From: an uncultured Methylococcaceae bacterium
GTDB lineage: Bacteria; Pseudomonadota; Gammaproteobacteria; Methylococcales; Methylomonadaceae
Assembly (NCBI GenBank): GCA_903928685.1
Contig: CAIYRS010000012.1
Span: forward strand, 1 to 57,240
Direction of reading: 5' to 3'
DNA: 57,240 bases
Program-made: the position numbers and the translations under genes
Part shown: in pieces, positions 1 through 9,027 of the stretch
Layout: every line of letters starts with the position of its first letter
How positions within the stretch are numbered: position 1 is the stretch's first letter
Notes under the pieces: model-generated
What the model saw: the letters and a program-made list of their open reading frames with translations, nothing else
What the model was told of the DNA's origin: nothing
The model's database searches: none

Positions 1-57
1 CCCCGACAAATGCGAGGAGCGCAAGACATGAGCGGCGATCGGGCCGCCTTTTCTTTG

Positions 58-108
58 GTTACTTGCTTTTGGCGGCGCAAAAGAAAGTAACTCGCCTTCG
101 GGTGCGAG
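58..108. repeat. Intergenic stem-loops at the window start
   Basis: Two adjacent hairpins lie upstream of the MOSC gene. The first pairs GTTACTTGCTTTTG (58-71) with CAAAAGAAAGTAAC (78-91), with two mismatches and a 6-nt GC-rich loop. The second pairs CTCGC (91-95) with GCGAG (104-108). A sequence similar to the right arm, CAAAAGAAAGTTACCC, recurs just before the MOSC start codon. It looks like a dispersed non-coding repeat of the kind common in proteobacterial chromosomes. No gene is seen in 1-260. Confidence 0.55.
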
Positions 109-260
109 AACCCGATTTAAAAAACATCGCGATAGCGATACATTATTATTTATTTTCGCCTCACAAAAAGTGAGTGCCAACCATCAGCTCCAAAATCTAA
201 ACCCTGTAATCATCGCCATTATCGAAAGCTTTTGATCGACCACCCAAAAGAAAGTTACCC

Positions 261-755
261 ATGCAAAAACCCCTACAAGAATTACTAGATACTTTGCCGC
301 AAATAGGCCGGATTGATTGGATAGCTGTGCGCCCGGAACGGAAAGCGCCGATGTTGGTTTGTGATAGCGTGCAATTACAGGCTGGGCGCGGCATTGTTGG
401 TGACCGTTACAATGGCAAAAGTGGCAAACGCCAAGTCACCTTGATTCAAAGTGAGCATTTACTGGCGATTGCGGGGTTTTTAGCGCGGGAATCGCTAGAT
501 CCGGCGATTTTGCGCCGGAACATTGCCGTCAGCGGCATTAATCTGTTGGCGCTGAAAGGCCAGCAATTTTACTTGGGTGAGGCGTTGCTGGAATTCACTG
601 GCCTTTGCCATCCCTGTTCGGCGATGGAAGCCGCCTTAGGTGCTGGCGGCTACAATGCGGTGCGCGGGCATGGTGGCATTACCGCGCGGATTGTCCAAGG
701 TGGGATTATTTACGTTGGCGATAAAATGCGCGTATTGACGAGCCTGCATCGCTAG
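261..755 (+). CDS. MOSC domain-containing protein
   Basis: A 164-residue protein made of a single MOSC domain. MOSC domains occur at the C-terminus of molybdenum cofactor sulfurases and as stand-alone proteins thought to handle sulfur or bind Moco; the substrate here is unknown. Family hallmarks are visible: GDRY near residue 47, RRNI near 85, and the conserved cysteine region LCHPCSAME with Cys116 and Cys119. It has no signal peptide, so it is probably cytoplasmic. The 3' end runs 50 bp into the end of rsfS on the other strand. Family assignment is firm, function is not. Confidence 0.85.
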   Translation: MQKPLQELLDTLPQIGRIDWIAVRPERKAPMLVCDSVQLQAGRGIVGDRYNGKSGKRQVTLIQSEHLLAIAGFLARESLDPAILRRNIAVSGINLLALKGQQFYLGEALLEFTGLCHPCSAMEAALGAGGYNAVRGHGGITARIVQGGIIYVGDKMRVLTSLHR

Positions 756-1080
756 TTTGATCGACCGACCATAATTTTTCCAGTTGGTAAAACTCGCGGG
801 CTTGGGCAGTCATGGCGTGAACGATGACATCGCCCAAATCCAACAACACCCAATCTGAGCCCAAATCCCCTTCTAATCCTAAAGCTGGCGCGCCCAATTC
901 TTTCATTTTCTCGGCGACATGATCGCATAAGGATTTGATATGGCGGTCGGATGTGCCTGTCACCAAGATCATGTAATCGGTAAAGCTGGTTTTGTTTTTT
1001 ACATTTATCGTGCTGATGAATTGGCCTTTACGTTCGTCCAATATCCCTTCAACAATTTTTACTACGGCGTCTGCTTGCAT
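706..1080 (-). CDS. rsfS: Ribosome silencing factor RsfS
   Basis: A 124-residue protein of the RsfS/Iojap family, which binds uL14 on the 50S subunit and blocks subunit joining during starvation. It carries the family segments KTSFTDYMILVTGTSDRHI, GLEGDLGSDWVLLDLGDVIVH and the end FYQLEKLW. About 18 residues follow that usual end point, and this tail overlaps the end of the convergent MOSC gene. It lies 15 bp downstream of nadD, and nadD-rsfS is a common bacterial pair. Translation begins at the ATG at 1080. Confidence 0.95.
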   Translation of the reverse strand: MQADAVVKIVEGILDERKGQFISTINVKNKTSFTDYMILVTGTSDRHIKSLCDHVAEKMKELGAPALGLEGDLGSDWVLLDLGDVIVHAMTAQAREFYQLEKLWSVDQTSDAGSSIRAFYRQRK

Positions 1081-1095
1081 GCAATTTCCTAAAAT

Positions 1096-1722
1096 TTAAT
1101 TCAATGGCGTATAAAGCCGGTGGTGTTTGATGTAATCGATCACCGCGTCCGGCAAGAGAAAGCCGGGGTTGCGGTGTTTGGCAATCATATCCCTGATGGC
1201 GGTGGCGGATATGTCCAATTGGGTAACGGGCTGGAACAACAATTTTCCGGCTTGGCTATGTGCCAAATCGTTTATGTCTGTTGTGAGCCTGAGGCTAAAA
1301 AATTCCGCCAAAATTTGTTGCTGGTAGCTGGGACGGGTGATGACCACCACATGGGCGTAACGGAACAAATCTTGCCATTGATGCCAACCCGTTAACTGGT
1401 TAAAGGCATCAGTACCTATAAACAGTAAGAGGGTTTGCGTGGGTAAATCCTGCTGCAAGGATTTTAAGGTATCCACCATGTACGATGGCCCTGTCCGTTG
1501 CAATTCTCTGCTGTCTACGAGCAGTTTTGGGTGGTTGGCAACTGCCAGTTGCAGCATTGCCGCACGCATGATGGCAGCTGCGTGCGGGGTTTTGCGGTGT
1601 GGCGGCGTGGCGCTGGGGATGAGGTGGACGGCATCTAGGCCAAAAATCTCACTGACTTCTAACGCGGTACGCAAATGCCCATAATGCACGGGATCAAACG
1701 TGCCGCCGTAAACACCTATCAT
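1096..1722 (-). CDS. nadD: Nicotinate-nucleotide adenylyltransferase
   Basis: A 208-residue NadD that adenylates nicotinate mononucleotide to deamido-NAD, the step before NAD synthetase; nadE for the next step is also in this window. The nucleotidyltransferase signature GGTFDPVHYGH sits at residues 6-16 and the ISATAIR motif (ISxTxxR) near residue 170. Length matches the family. The ATG overlaps the proA stop codon by one base (TAATG), suggesting translational coupling in a proA-nadD-rsfS operon. Confidence 0.96.
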   Translation of the reverse strand: MIGVYGGTFDPVHYGHLRTALEVSEIFGLDAVHLIPSATPPHRKTPHAAAIMRAAMLQLAVANHPKLLVDSRELQRTGPSYMVDTLKSLQQDLPTQTLLLFIGTDAFNQLTGWHQWQDLFRYAHVVVITRPSYQQQILAEFFSLRLTTDINDLAHSQAGKLLFQPVTQLDISATAIRDMIAKHRNPGFLLPDAVIDYIKHHRLYTPLN

Positions 1723-2978
1723 TATTGGCGGATATGCCCATCGCCTAAGACGATGAATTTCATAGACGTTAAGCCTTTTAGACCAACTGGGCCACGGGCA
1801 TGGAGCTTGTCGGTGCTGATGCCTATTTCCGCGCCCAAGCCGTATTCAAAACCGTCTGCAAAGCGGGTGGAGGCGTTTACCATCACCGAGCTGGAATCCA
1901 CTTCGCGTAAAAAGCGACGGGCTCGGCTGTAATTTTCAGTAATGATGGCTTCGGTATGGCTGGAGCTGTATTGGCTGATATGGGCAATGGCGGCATCCAA
2001 ACCGTCAACAATGCGGATCGACAAAATCGGCGCTAGGTATTCGGTATGCCAATCTTGCTCGCTAGCGCGGTTGCATTCGGGAATTAACGAACAAGTCTTA
2101 GCGCAGCCGCGCAATTCCACGCCTTTCGCCAGATATTGCGCGGCGAGTTCTGGCAACACTTGCGCGGCAATGGCTTCAGCAACCAACAAAGTTTCCATGG
2201 CGTTGCAAACCCCATAACGGTGGGTTTTGGCATTGATAGCAATGCGGATGGCTTTGTCGAGGTCGGCTTGGTCGTCGATATACACATGGCAAATGCCGTC
2301 CAAGTGTTTAATCACCGGAATAGTGGCTTGCTTGCTGATGCGTTCTATCAGGCTTTTACCACCGCGCGGCACGATAACATCAACATAAGCGTTCATGGTT
2401 ATCAACTCCCCGACAGCATCGCGGTCAGCCGTGGCAACAATTTGTACGGCTGTGGTCGGCAAACCCACCGCTGCCAAACCCTCAGTAATACAGGCGGCAA
2501 TGGCTTGATTGGAATGGATGCTTTCTGAACCACCGCGCAAAATACAGGCATTGCCAGATTTAAGGCACAGCGCAGCGGCATCAATAGTGACGTTGGGACG
2601 GGATTCATAAATGATGCCGATAACCCCAAGCGGTACGCGCATTTGCCCGACTTGGATGCCAGAGGGGCGATAGCTTAAATCGGTAATTTCGCCAACCGGA
2701 TCGGGTAAGGCAGCAACTTGTTTTAAGCCATCAATCATCGCATTGATGGCTTTGGGTGTGAGTGCCAAGCGGTCTAATGAAGCGGCATCCAAGCCATTGG
2801 CCTGCCCTGCCGCCAAATCTTTTTGGTTTTCCGCCGTCAATTGCTCGGCACGTTGGCTGATAATGTCGGCAATCGCCAATAACGCTTGGTTTTTTTGCCC
2901 GGATTCCGCCTTGCCCATAGCTTTGCTAGCAACCCTGGCATTTTCGCCCAAGCCTTGCATGTATGTTTTTATATCCAC
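1722..2978 (-). CDS. proA: Gamma-glutamyl phosphate reductase
   Basis: ProA reduces gamma-glutamyl phosphate to glutamate semialdehyde with NADPH, the second step of proline synthesis. The open frame runs back to 3065, but the GTG at 2978 is preferred: it follows an AGGA ribosome site by 8 nt and gives 418 residues, the usual family length. Upstream residues do not resemble ProA. The catalytic cysteine lies in [11 protein letters not shown] near residue 258. The proB partner is not in the window. It is the first gene of a compact operon with nadD and rsfS. Confidence 0.95.
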   Translation of the reverse strand: MDIKTYMQGLGENARVASKAMGKAESGQKNQALLAIADIISQRAEQLTAENQKDLAAGQANGLDAASLDRLALTPKAINAMIDGLKQVAALPDPVGEITDLSYRPSGIQVGQMRVPLGVIGIIYESRPNVTIDAAALCLKSGNACILRGGSESIHSNQAIAACITEGLAAVGLPTTAVQIVATADRDAVGELITMNAYVDVIVPRGGKSLIERISKQATIPVIKHLDGICHVYIDDQADLDKAIRIAINAKTHRYGVCNAMETLLVAEAIAAQVLPELAAQYLAKGVELRGCAKTCSLIPECNRASEQDWHTEYLAPILSIRIVDGLDAAIAHISQYSSSHTEAIITENYSRARRFLREVDSSSVMVNASTRFADGFEYGLGAEIGISTDKLHARGPVGLKGLTSMKFIVLGDGHIRQ

Positions 2979-3216
2979 GATGATTGTCCTGTCTGCGCTA
3001 AGCCAGTGATTATAACGGCTTATCACTTTGATTAACAGGGTTGTGGTCGCAGCTAAAGCAAACACTTAGGTGTTTTTAAAATACCAACCTCGGCGGGAAG
3101 CAAGGCGCATCGCCTTTGTCAATCTCCACCACTGTAATAAACTATGCCAGTTTACCTGCTGCATTTAATCGTAAAGCAAGTAGCTTTCATAATATTAATA
3201 ATAAGAGGTTGGTTAT

Positions 3217-3972
3217 ATGTGTTGGAGTGGAGAAGCGTCTGGCGTTTTGGCTGTGGCGGGGTTGGGTACTGCTGCGTATGTTGCGCTGAAACAAGGGGAA
3301 TCTAAGGAATTATGGATTCCGTTAACGTATTTTGCGTTGATGGAATTGTTGCAGGCGGTCACTTATGTCTATATCGACTTATGTGATAACCCGAATAATC
3401 AGATACTGACTTTATTGGGCTATTTGCATGTCGCCTTTCAGCCGTTCTTCGTCAATATGGTGGCGATGTATTTCATTCCGGTGAGCGTAAAACTCAAAAT
3501 CCGCACGACGGTTTATACCATTTGCGGTATTGGCACCTTGTTGATGTTGATAAAAATGTACCCTTTCGATTGGGCAGGCAATTGCGTTATTGGTCAGGAA
3601 GGTTTTTGTGGCCCGCATGTTTGTTCCACCCACGGCGCTTGGCATATCGCTTGGCAAATGCCTCTTAACGGTTTGGTTTCAACACCTATTGCTTGGTTGT
3701 TTAATTTTGAATGGGGCTTGCATGCCCTGACTTATATTATCGTCGGCTTTATTATGCCGATTATTTATGGTTCTTGGCGTTTTGTGGCTTTTCACTTTTT
3801 GGTCGGGCCGTTAATTTCTGATATTACGACGGATGACCCGAACGAATACGCGGCGGTTTGGTGTTTGTTTTCCATTGCTTTATGCGTTTCGGTGATTAAA
3901 ACGCCGATCAGAAAATATCTGCATGTTAAAAAATGGCCTTTTTATAAGACGGAAATTGGCGATTCGCTGTAA
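3217..3972 (+). CDS. Uncharacterised polytopic membrane protein
   Basis: A 251-residue protein that begins MCWSGEASG and has about six or seven hydrophobic segments. The central loop between segments is unusually rich in cysteine and histidine (CVIGQEGFCGPHVCSTHGAWH), which could bind a metal or form disulfides. It may belong to an uncharacterised family such as DUF5765, but this is from memory and unverified. The ATG follows AAGAGG by 8 nt. It stands alone between the divergent proA operon and pntAB. No function can be assigned. Confidence 0.75.
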   Translation: MCWSGEASGVLAVAGLGTAAYVALKQGESKELWIPLTYFALMELLQAVTYVYIDLCDNPNNQILTLLGYLHVAFQPFFVNMVAMYFIPVSVKLKIRTTVYTICGIGTLLMLIKMYPFDWAGNCVIGQEGFCGPHVCSTHGAWHIAWQMPLNGLVSTPIAWLFNFEWGLHALTYIIVGFIMPIIYGSWRFVAFHFLVGPLISDITTDDPNEYAAVWCLFSIALCVSVIKTPIRKYLHVKKWPFYKTEIGDSL

Positions 3973-4121
3973 ATTTGGCGGCAGCGTATTTTGTTACTGG
4001 GTATTCTGGTAAAGTCGTGCTGCACATAAACATTTAAGTTTTAAGCGATTAAATGCGAACCCATTTTGTAATGTTCGGGATTTAACCGCTTTTACTATGG
4101 CAACTGTAAACAGGAGACATT

Positions 4122-5684
4122 ATGAAGATTGGTATTCCGAAAGAGATTTTCCAGGGTGAAAAACGCGTCGCTACCACACCGGATGCCGCCGCGCAGATTA
4201 TCAAGCTGGGATTTTCCATTTGTATTGAAAGTGGTGCGGGCTTGGCCGCAAATATTAGCGATGCCGCCTATGAAGCAGCCGGTGTAGAAGTATTGCCAGA
4301 TGCCGCAAGCGTTTGGCGACAAGCCGATATTGTCATGAAAGTGCGTATACCTATGCACCACCGTAACCTTGATATAAATGAATTTGATTTATTCAAGGAA
4401 GGCGGCAATTTAATCAGCTTTATTTGGCCTGGGCAAAATGAAGTGGTTATGCAACGACTTGCCGATAAGAAGGCGACGGTACTAGCAATGGATTGCGTAC
4501 CGCGCATGTCGCGGGCGCAAAAAATGGATGCCTTGAGTTCTATGGCAAACATTGCTGGTTATCGGGCTATTGTGGAAGCCGCGCAGTATTTTGGTCGGTT
4601 TTTTACTGGGCAAATCACTGCCGCCGGTAAAATTCCGCCAGCAAAGGTATTGGTAATCGGCGCAGGTGTCGCAGGTCTTGCTGCCATCGGCGCTGCCAAA
4701 AGCATGGGCGCTATCGTCCGTGCCTTCGATACCCGCCCCGAGGTGAAAGAGCAAATAGAAAGCATGGATGCGGAATTCTTGATGCTGAACTTCAAAGAAG
4801 ATGGCACGGGGGCTGGCGGTTATGCCAAAACCATGTCGCCAGAATTTATTGAAGCGGAAATGGCCTTGTTTGCAGAGCAAGCCAAAGAAGTCGATATTAT
4901 CGTCACTACCGCATTAATCCCTGGCAAACCTGCACCTAAATTGATTACCGCTGCCATGGTGGAATCAATGAAACCAGGCAGTGTGATTGTCGATTTGGCG
5001 GCGGAGCAAGGCGGCAATTGTGAGTTGACTGAAGCACGTAAAGCGGTGGTGAAACATGATGTCACTATTATTGGTTTCACTGATTTGCCTAGCCGTTTGG
5101 CGAACCAATCCAGCCAACTTTACGCGACCAATTTGCGGCATTTGCTGACCGAATTGTGCCCTGCAAAAGATGGCGTGATTAACGTGAATATGGCAGATGA
5201 AGTCATTCGTGGCGCAACCGTCATTAAAGCGGGTGAAATTACTTGGCCGGCACCACCACCGACCCTTTCTGTTGCCCCCGCCGCCGCGACTGCCAAACCA
5301 GCAGCTGTGGCTGCGCCTGTAGCCGAAGCTTCCGCTGCGAGCAAGGCCGTCAAACAATTCTTGCCTATGGTCATTATTGGTTTGGCGTTATTTGCCATCG
5401 GTACAGTAGCGCCAGAATCGTTTATGCGGCACTTTACGGTATTCGTGTTGGCGTGTTTCGTCGGTTATCAGGTTATTTGGAATGTTACCCCTGCCCTGCA
5501 TACGCCTTTAATGAGCGTTACTAACGCCATTAGCGGCATTATCGTCATTGGCGCGATCTTGCAGGTGTCGGCAGGCAGCGGCGTTGTCAGCATTTTAGCG
5601 GGCATTGCTATTCTTATTGCATCCATAAACATCGCTGGCGGCTTTTTAGTCACTCGCCGTATGCTGGATATGTTCAGAAAATAA
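4122..5684 (+). CDS. pntA: NAD(P) transhydrogenase subunit alpha
   Basis: The alpha subunit of the membrane-bound proton-translocating transhydrogenase, which transfers hydride between NADH and NADP+ using the proton gradient. The 520 residues hold the soluble NAD-binding domain I (about 1-375, beginning [20 protein letters not shown], with Rossmann motif [18 protein letters not shown]), an Ala/Pro-rich linker, and about four C-terminal membrane segments of domain II. This is the E. coli-like two-subunit arrangement. GGAG sits 7 nt before the ATG. pntB follows after 13 bp. Confidence 0.97.
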   Translation: MKIGIPKEIFQGEKRVATTPDAAAQIIKLGFSICIESGAGLAANISDAAYEAAGVEVLPDAASVWRQADIVMKVRIPMHHRNLDINEFDLFKEGGNLISFIWPGQNEVVMQRLADKKATVLAMDCVPRMSRAQKMDALSSMANIAGYRAIVEAAQYFGRFFTGQITAAGKIPPAKVLVIGAGVAGLAAIGAAKSMGAIVRAFDTRPEVKEQIESMDAEFLMLNFKEDGTGAGGYAKTMSPEFIEAEMALFAEQAKEVDIIVTTALIPGKPAPKLITAAMVESMKPGSVIVDLAAEQGGNCELTEARKAVVKHDVTIIGFTDLPSRLANQSSQLYATNLRHLLTELCPAKDGVINVNMADEVIRGATVIKAGEITWPAPPPTLSVAPAAATAKPAAVAAPVAEASAASKAVKQFLPMVIIGLALFAIGTVAPESFMRHFTVFVLACFVGYQVIWNVTPALHTPLMSVTNAISGIIVIGAILQVSAGSGVVSILAGIAILIASINIAGGFLVTRRMLDMFRK

Positions 5685-5697
5685 CCGGAGAAAATCT

Positions 5698-7122
5698 ATG
5701 TCCCATAGTTTAGTTACGATGTCTTATATCATCGCCACCATTCTGTTCATCCTCAGTCTAAGTGGCTTAAGCAATCCAGAAAGCTCCCGTCGCGGCAATT
5801 ATTACGGCATTTTAGGCATGGCAATCGCCATTATCGCTACTGCTTTAAGTGGTTCGGTAACTGCATACGGCATGTTAATTTTAACGGTGCTGGTTGGCGG
5901 TAGCATTGGTGCTTTCGCCGCAGCCAAAGTCGCCATGACGCAAATGCCGGAACTGGTCGCCATCATGCACAGTTTGGTGGGCTTGGCGGCGGTTTTAGTG
6001 GGTTTTGCCACTTTTATGGATAACTCTATCCATATCGAAGGCGTGGAAAAAACCATCCACGAAATTGAAATTTACGCCGGAATTTTAATTGGCGCAGTCA
6101 CCTTCTCTGGTTCGGTGATTGCTTTCTGCAAACTGAGCGAAAAAATTAGCGGCAAGCCGTTGTTGTTGCCAGCCCGGCATTGGCTCAATTTTATCTTGCT
6201 GGTTGCCGCTATCGCTTTAGGTTTTATTTACCTGAACCAAATCGAAATCGGCGAAGGCAGCTTGCCTATGTTAATGATGGAAGGCAGCGGTTCTGTTCCA
6301 TTAGTATTAATGACCATCATTGCGCTGTTTTTTGGTGTACATATGGTGATGGCGATCGGCGGTGCGGATATGCCTGTGGTGGTGTCTATGCTTAACAGCT
6401 ATTCCGGTTGGGCGGCAGCGGCAACAGGCTTTATGCTCGGTAACGATTTATTGATTGTTACTGGCGCATTGGTTGGCAGTAGCGGCGCTATTTTGAGTTA
6501 CATCATGTGCCACGCGATGAACCGGAATTTTTTCAGTGTTATCGCTGGTGGTTTTGGCGGCGGTACTAGCGGTGAAGCGGCAGTGGTGGAAGGCGAGGTA
6601 CAGCCGATTAATGCGGAAGAAACCGCGCAACTGTTATTGTCGGCAAAAAGCATCATGATTATTCCTGGCTATGGCATGGCAGTTGCCCAAGCCCAGCATA
6701 CCGTCAATGACATCAGCAAATTATTGCGCGAAAAAGGCAAGAAAGTGCGCTTTGGCATCCATCCGGTGGCAGGCCGTATGCCTGGTCACATGAATGTGTT
6801 GCTGGCGGAAGCAAAAGTGCCTTATGACATTGTGTTTGAGATGGATGAAATCAATGAAGACTTCCCGAATGTGGATGTTTCCATAGTTATTGGCGCAAAT
6901 GATATTGTCAATCCATCGGCTTTAGATGATCCGAACAGCCCGATTGCGGGCATGCCCGTATTGGAATGTTGGAAAGGCGGTACAACCATCGTCTTAAAAC
7001 GCAGTATGGCTTCTGGTTATGCTGGCGTTGGTAATCCCTTGTTTGTGCTAGAAAATACCCGCATGTTATTTGGCGATGCCAATGCCAGTATGCAGGCGGT
7101 GTTGAAAGCTTTACAAGGTTAA
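5698..7122 (+). CDS. pntB: NAD(P) transhydrogenase subunit beta
   Basis: The beta subunit, 474 residues: an N-terminal membrane domain II with eight or more hydrophobic helices, then the NADP-binding domain III from about residue 300 ([44 protein letters not shown]). With PntA it forms the complete enzyme, which supplies NADPH for biosynthesis. It is preceded by CCGGAGAAAATCT, giving a GGAG ribosome site, and is probably co-transcribed with pntA. A strong hairpin-plus-T-tract terminator follows at 7141. Confidence 0.97.
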   Translation: MSHSLVTMSYIIATILFILSLSGLSNPESSRRGNYYGILGMAIAIIATALSGSVTAYGMLILTVLVGGSIGAFAAAKVAMTQMPELVAIMHSLVGLAAVLVGFATFMDNSIHIEGVEKTIHEIEIYAGILIGAVTFSGSVIAFCKLSEKISGKPLLLPARHWLNFILLVAAIALGFIYLNQIEIGEGSLPMLMMEGSGSVPLVLMTIIALFFGVHMVMAIGGADMPVVVSMLNSYSGWAAAATGFMLGNDLLIVTGALVGSSGAILSYIMCHAMNRNFFSVIAGGFGGGTSGEAAVVEGEVQPINAEETAQLLLSAKSIMIIPGYGMAVAQAQHTVNDISKLLREKGKKVRFGIHPVAGRMPGHMNVLLAEAKVPYDIVFEMDEINEDFPNVDVSIVIGANDIVNPSALDDPNSPIAGMPVLECWKGGTTIVLKRSMASGYAGVGNPLFVLENTRMLFGDANASMQAVLKALQG

Positions 7123-7140
7123 GTATTGCTACTAGAAATA

Positions 7141-7179
7141 GACCTGTCAGGTTTTAAAAACCTGACAGGTCTTTTTTTT
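7141..7179 (+). terminator. Intrinsic terminator after pntB
   Basis: A perfect 15-bp inverted repeat, GACCTGTCAGGTTTT (7141-7155) and its complement (7157-7171) around one central A, followed by eight Ts. It ends the pntAB operon. The stem belongs to the same hairpin family as 44625-44657. Confidence 0.85.
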
Positions 7180-7190
7180 GCAGGCAAAAA

Positions 7191-7222
7191 AAATGGTGTC
7201 CAAATCCTTTTGGACACCATTT
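7191..7222. terminator. Bidirectional terminator between pntB and amtB
   Basis: Inverted repeat AAATGGTGTCCAAA (7191-7204) and TTTGGACACCATTT (7209-7222) with loop TCCT. It is followed by a T-rich run on the plus strand and by a T run on the minus strand, so it can terminate amtB as well as any readthrough from pntB. Confidence 0.75.
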
Positions 7223-7270
7223 CCTTTTTTAAAACCCTAGGTTATTAGCAACTAGGGCAATCTCTAGCTA

Positions 7271-8662
7271 TCAGTCTTGATACGCACTTTCGCCATGTTC
7301 ACTAATATCCAAGCCTTCACGCTCAACATCTTCACTTACCCGTAAACCGATAGTCATATCGACCAGTTTATACGCCAGAAAAGACACCAAACCAGACCAG
7401 ATTACCGTGATTAACACACCCCAAACTTGGCTTTGCAGTTGCGTTACCATGCTGTATTCGCCAAAACTGTTAGTGATGTAATCGTATACGCCAGTACCGC
7501 CTAATGCAGGCGAAGCAACGATAGCCGTACCTATTGATCCTAAAATACCACTAATACCATGGACACCAAAAACGTCCAAGGAATCGTCATAACCCAATTT
7601 TGCTTTCAATTCGGTTACCGCCCAGAAGCACAAACCACCTGCACACATGCCTAAGGCGATAGCACCCATAGGGCCAGACCATCCACAAGCTGGCGTGATA
7701 GCAACCAAGCCTGCCACTGCACCGGATGCCGCACCCAACATACTAGGTGTGCCACGCATGATCCATTCAGCCGTCATCCATGCCAAAGTCGCCCCAGCAG
7801 TTGCCAACAAGGTATTGGCAAACACTAACGCTGCCGCACCATTGGCTTCCAAATTCGAGCCTGCGTTAAAACCGAACCAGCCTACCCATAATAAGGTTGC
7901 GCCCATCATGGTCATAGGAACGTTATGCGGTGCCATGGATTCTTGACCAAAACCCAAACGCTTGCCAATCATTAAACAACCAACTAAGCCGGCAACACCG
8001 GCGTTAATATGCACCACAGTACCGCCCGCAAAATCCAACGCACCTTTTTGGAAAATAAACCCAGCGGTATCGGTTGCCGCTTTGGCTGCCGCAGCATCGG
8101 TATAGGCATCAGGCCCAGTCCAATACCAAACCATGTGAGCGATGGGCAAATACGAAAAGGTGAACCAGATAAAAACAAACATCAATACCGCGCCAAATTT
8201 GATACGCTCCGCAAACGCGCCAACAATCAAAGCTGGGGTGATCGCCGCAAAAGTTAATTGGAACATGACATAAATATATTCAGGGATAACCACACCTTTA
8301 CTAAAAGTTGCCGCTACTGAATCCGGGGTTATGCCACTGAGAAACGCTTTACTGAAGCCGCCATAAAACGCATTGCCTTCGGTGAAGGCCACGCTATAAC
8401 CATACAAAGCCCATAACACAGCAATGAAACAAAAAATGATAAATACCTGCATTAACACCGACAGCATGTTTTTGGCACGTACCATACCCGCATAAAACAA
8501 TGCCAAACCTGGGATGGTCATTAAAATAACCAAAACGGTAGCAACAATCATCCAGCTGGTATCGCCTTTATTGGCAACCGGAACACTCACTACCTCCTCT
8601 GCAAAACTCCCCGTTGAATACAATAACGTTAAAAATGCAATCGACTTGATAAACTTGGTCAT
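7271..8662 (-). CDS. amtB: Ammonium transporter AmtB
   Basis: A 463-residue Amt/Mep/Rh ammonium channel. A signal peptide (about 1-21) is followed by eleven predicted membrane helices. The pore histidines are recognisable in VVHINAGVAGLVG and GVHGISGILGSIG. The C-terminal cytoplasmic tail would be the docking site of the PII protein GlnK. No glnK gene lies next to it or elsewhere in the window, unlike the usual glnK-amtB pair. The ATG has AGGGAAA upstream. A near-consensus sigma-54 promoter lies at 8750-8765 and an NtrC-type dyad further upstream, so expression should rise in nitrogen limitation. Confidence 0.96.
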   Translation of the reverse strand: MTKFIKSIAFLTLLYSTGSFAEEVVSVPVANKGDTSWMIVATVLVILMTIPGLALFYAGMVRAKNMLSVLMQVFIIFCFIAVLWALYGYSVAFTEGNAFYGGFSKAFLSGITPDSVAATFSKGVVIPEYIYVMFQLTFAAITPALIVGAFAERIKFGAVLMFVFIWFTFSYLPIAHMVWYWTGPDAYTDAAAAKAATDTAGFIFQKGALDFAGGTVVHINAGVAGLVGCLMIGKRLGFGQESMAPHNVPMTMMGATLLWVGWFGFNAGSNLEANGAAALVFANTLLATAGATLAWMTAEWIMRGTPSMLGAASGAVAGLVAITPACGWSGPMGAIALGMCAGGLCFWAVTELKAKLGYDDSLDVFGVHGISGILGSIGTAIVASPALGGTGVYDYITNSFGEYSMVTQLQSQVWGVLITVIWSGLVSFLAYKLVDMTIGLRVSEDVEREGLDISEHGESAYQD

Positions 8663-8749
8663 ATGATTTTCCCTTACTTTTTGTTAGCTGTTATTCGCAC
8701 TTCGCTTTAGCAACTCAATAGAAAGAACTTCTCTATTTGTTGAAATTTA

Positions 8750-8765
8750 AGCAATAGCCGTACCA
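8750..8765 (-). promoter_or_regulatory. Sigma-54 promoter of amtB
   Basis: Read on the minus strand the site is TGGTACGGCTATTGCT, which differs from the consensus TGGCACGNNNNTTGCW at one defined position. GG and GC are spaced by exactly 10 nt. It predicts transcription starting near 8739 and a leader of about 77 nt before the amtB ATG. Sigma-54 control of amtB under NtrC is established in enteric bacteria. Confidence 0.85.
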
Positions 8766-8846
8766 AAGTAAATCTAATTATTATTGGCATATTGGTTTGC
8801 AATCCACTGCTATTCGCACCAAGGGAAAACATTGCAGATAGCAGAC

Positions 8847-8861
8847 GCACCCGGATGGTGC
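8847..8861. promoter_or_regulatory. NtrC-type enhancer dyad
   Basis: A perfect dyad GCACC-CGGAT-GGTGC, matching the NtrC recognition pattern GCACC-N5-GGTGC. It lies about 90 bp upstream of the amtB promoter and about 105 bp upstream of the oppositely facing sigma-54 promoter at 8959, so one enhancer could serve both. A single half-site GCACC (8816-8820) lies 31 bp away, about three helical turns, and could be a weaker second site. Confidence 0.7.
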
Positions 8862-8958
8862 TTTTACTATCCATAACCCTACTACAATTGAAAAACCATT
8901 TAAGGAAAGCACGTTTATTTTCACTTGCTATTGATAACCGCCAAATTACCGATACATT

Positions 8959-8974
8959 TGGCACAATCAATGCT
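8959..8974 (+). promoter_or_regulatory. Sigma-54 promoter of the duplicated unknown gene
   Basis: TGGCACAATCAATGCT: an exact TGGCAC -24 element, GG and GC spaced by 10 nt, and a TGCT -12 element with one mismatch in the TTGCW motif. The predicted start is near 8985, about 43 nt before the ATG at 9028. It faces away from the amtB promoter. Confidence 0.75.
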
Positions 8975-9027
8975 TACTAGCTGTTAAGCAACCACCATTA
9001 TTTATCAAAAAAGAGGTCGGACCCGTT

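Noticed and set aside
8789-8810. Second possible sigma-54 promoter on the plus strand (TTGGTTTGCAATCC)
   Set aside because: GG and GC elements are not spaced by 10 nt, so it cannot work as a -24/-12 promoter.
8707-8970. Minus-strand open frame of 87 residues upstream of amtB
   Set aside because: It covers the sigma-54 promoter and NtrC dyad, has no family resemblance and no good ribosome site. The overlapping plus-strand frame at 8792-8980 was rejected for the same reasons.
7271-9027. A glnK gene next to amtB
   Set aside because: No frame upstream or downstream of amtB resembles a PII protein; the upstream gene is divergent and unrelated.
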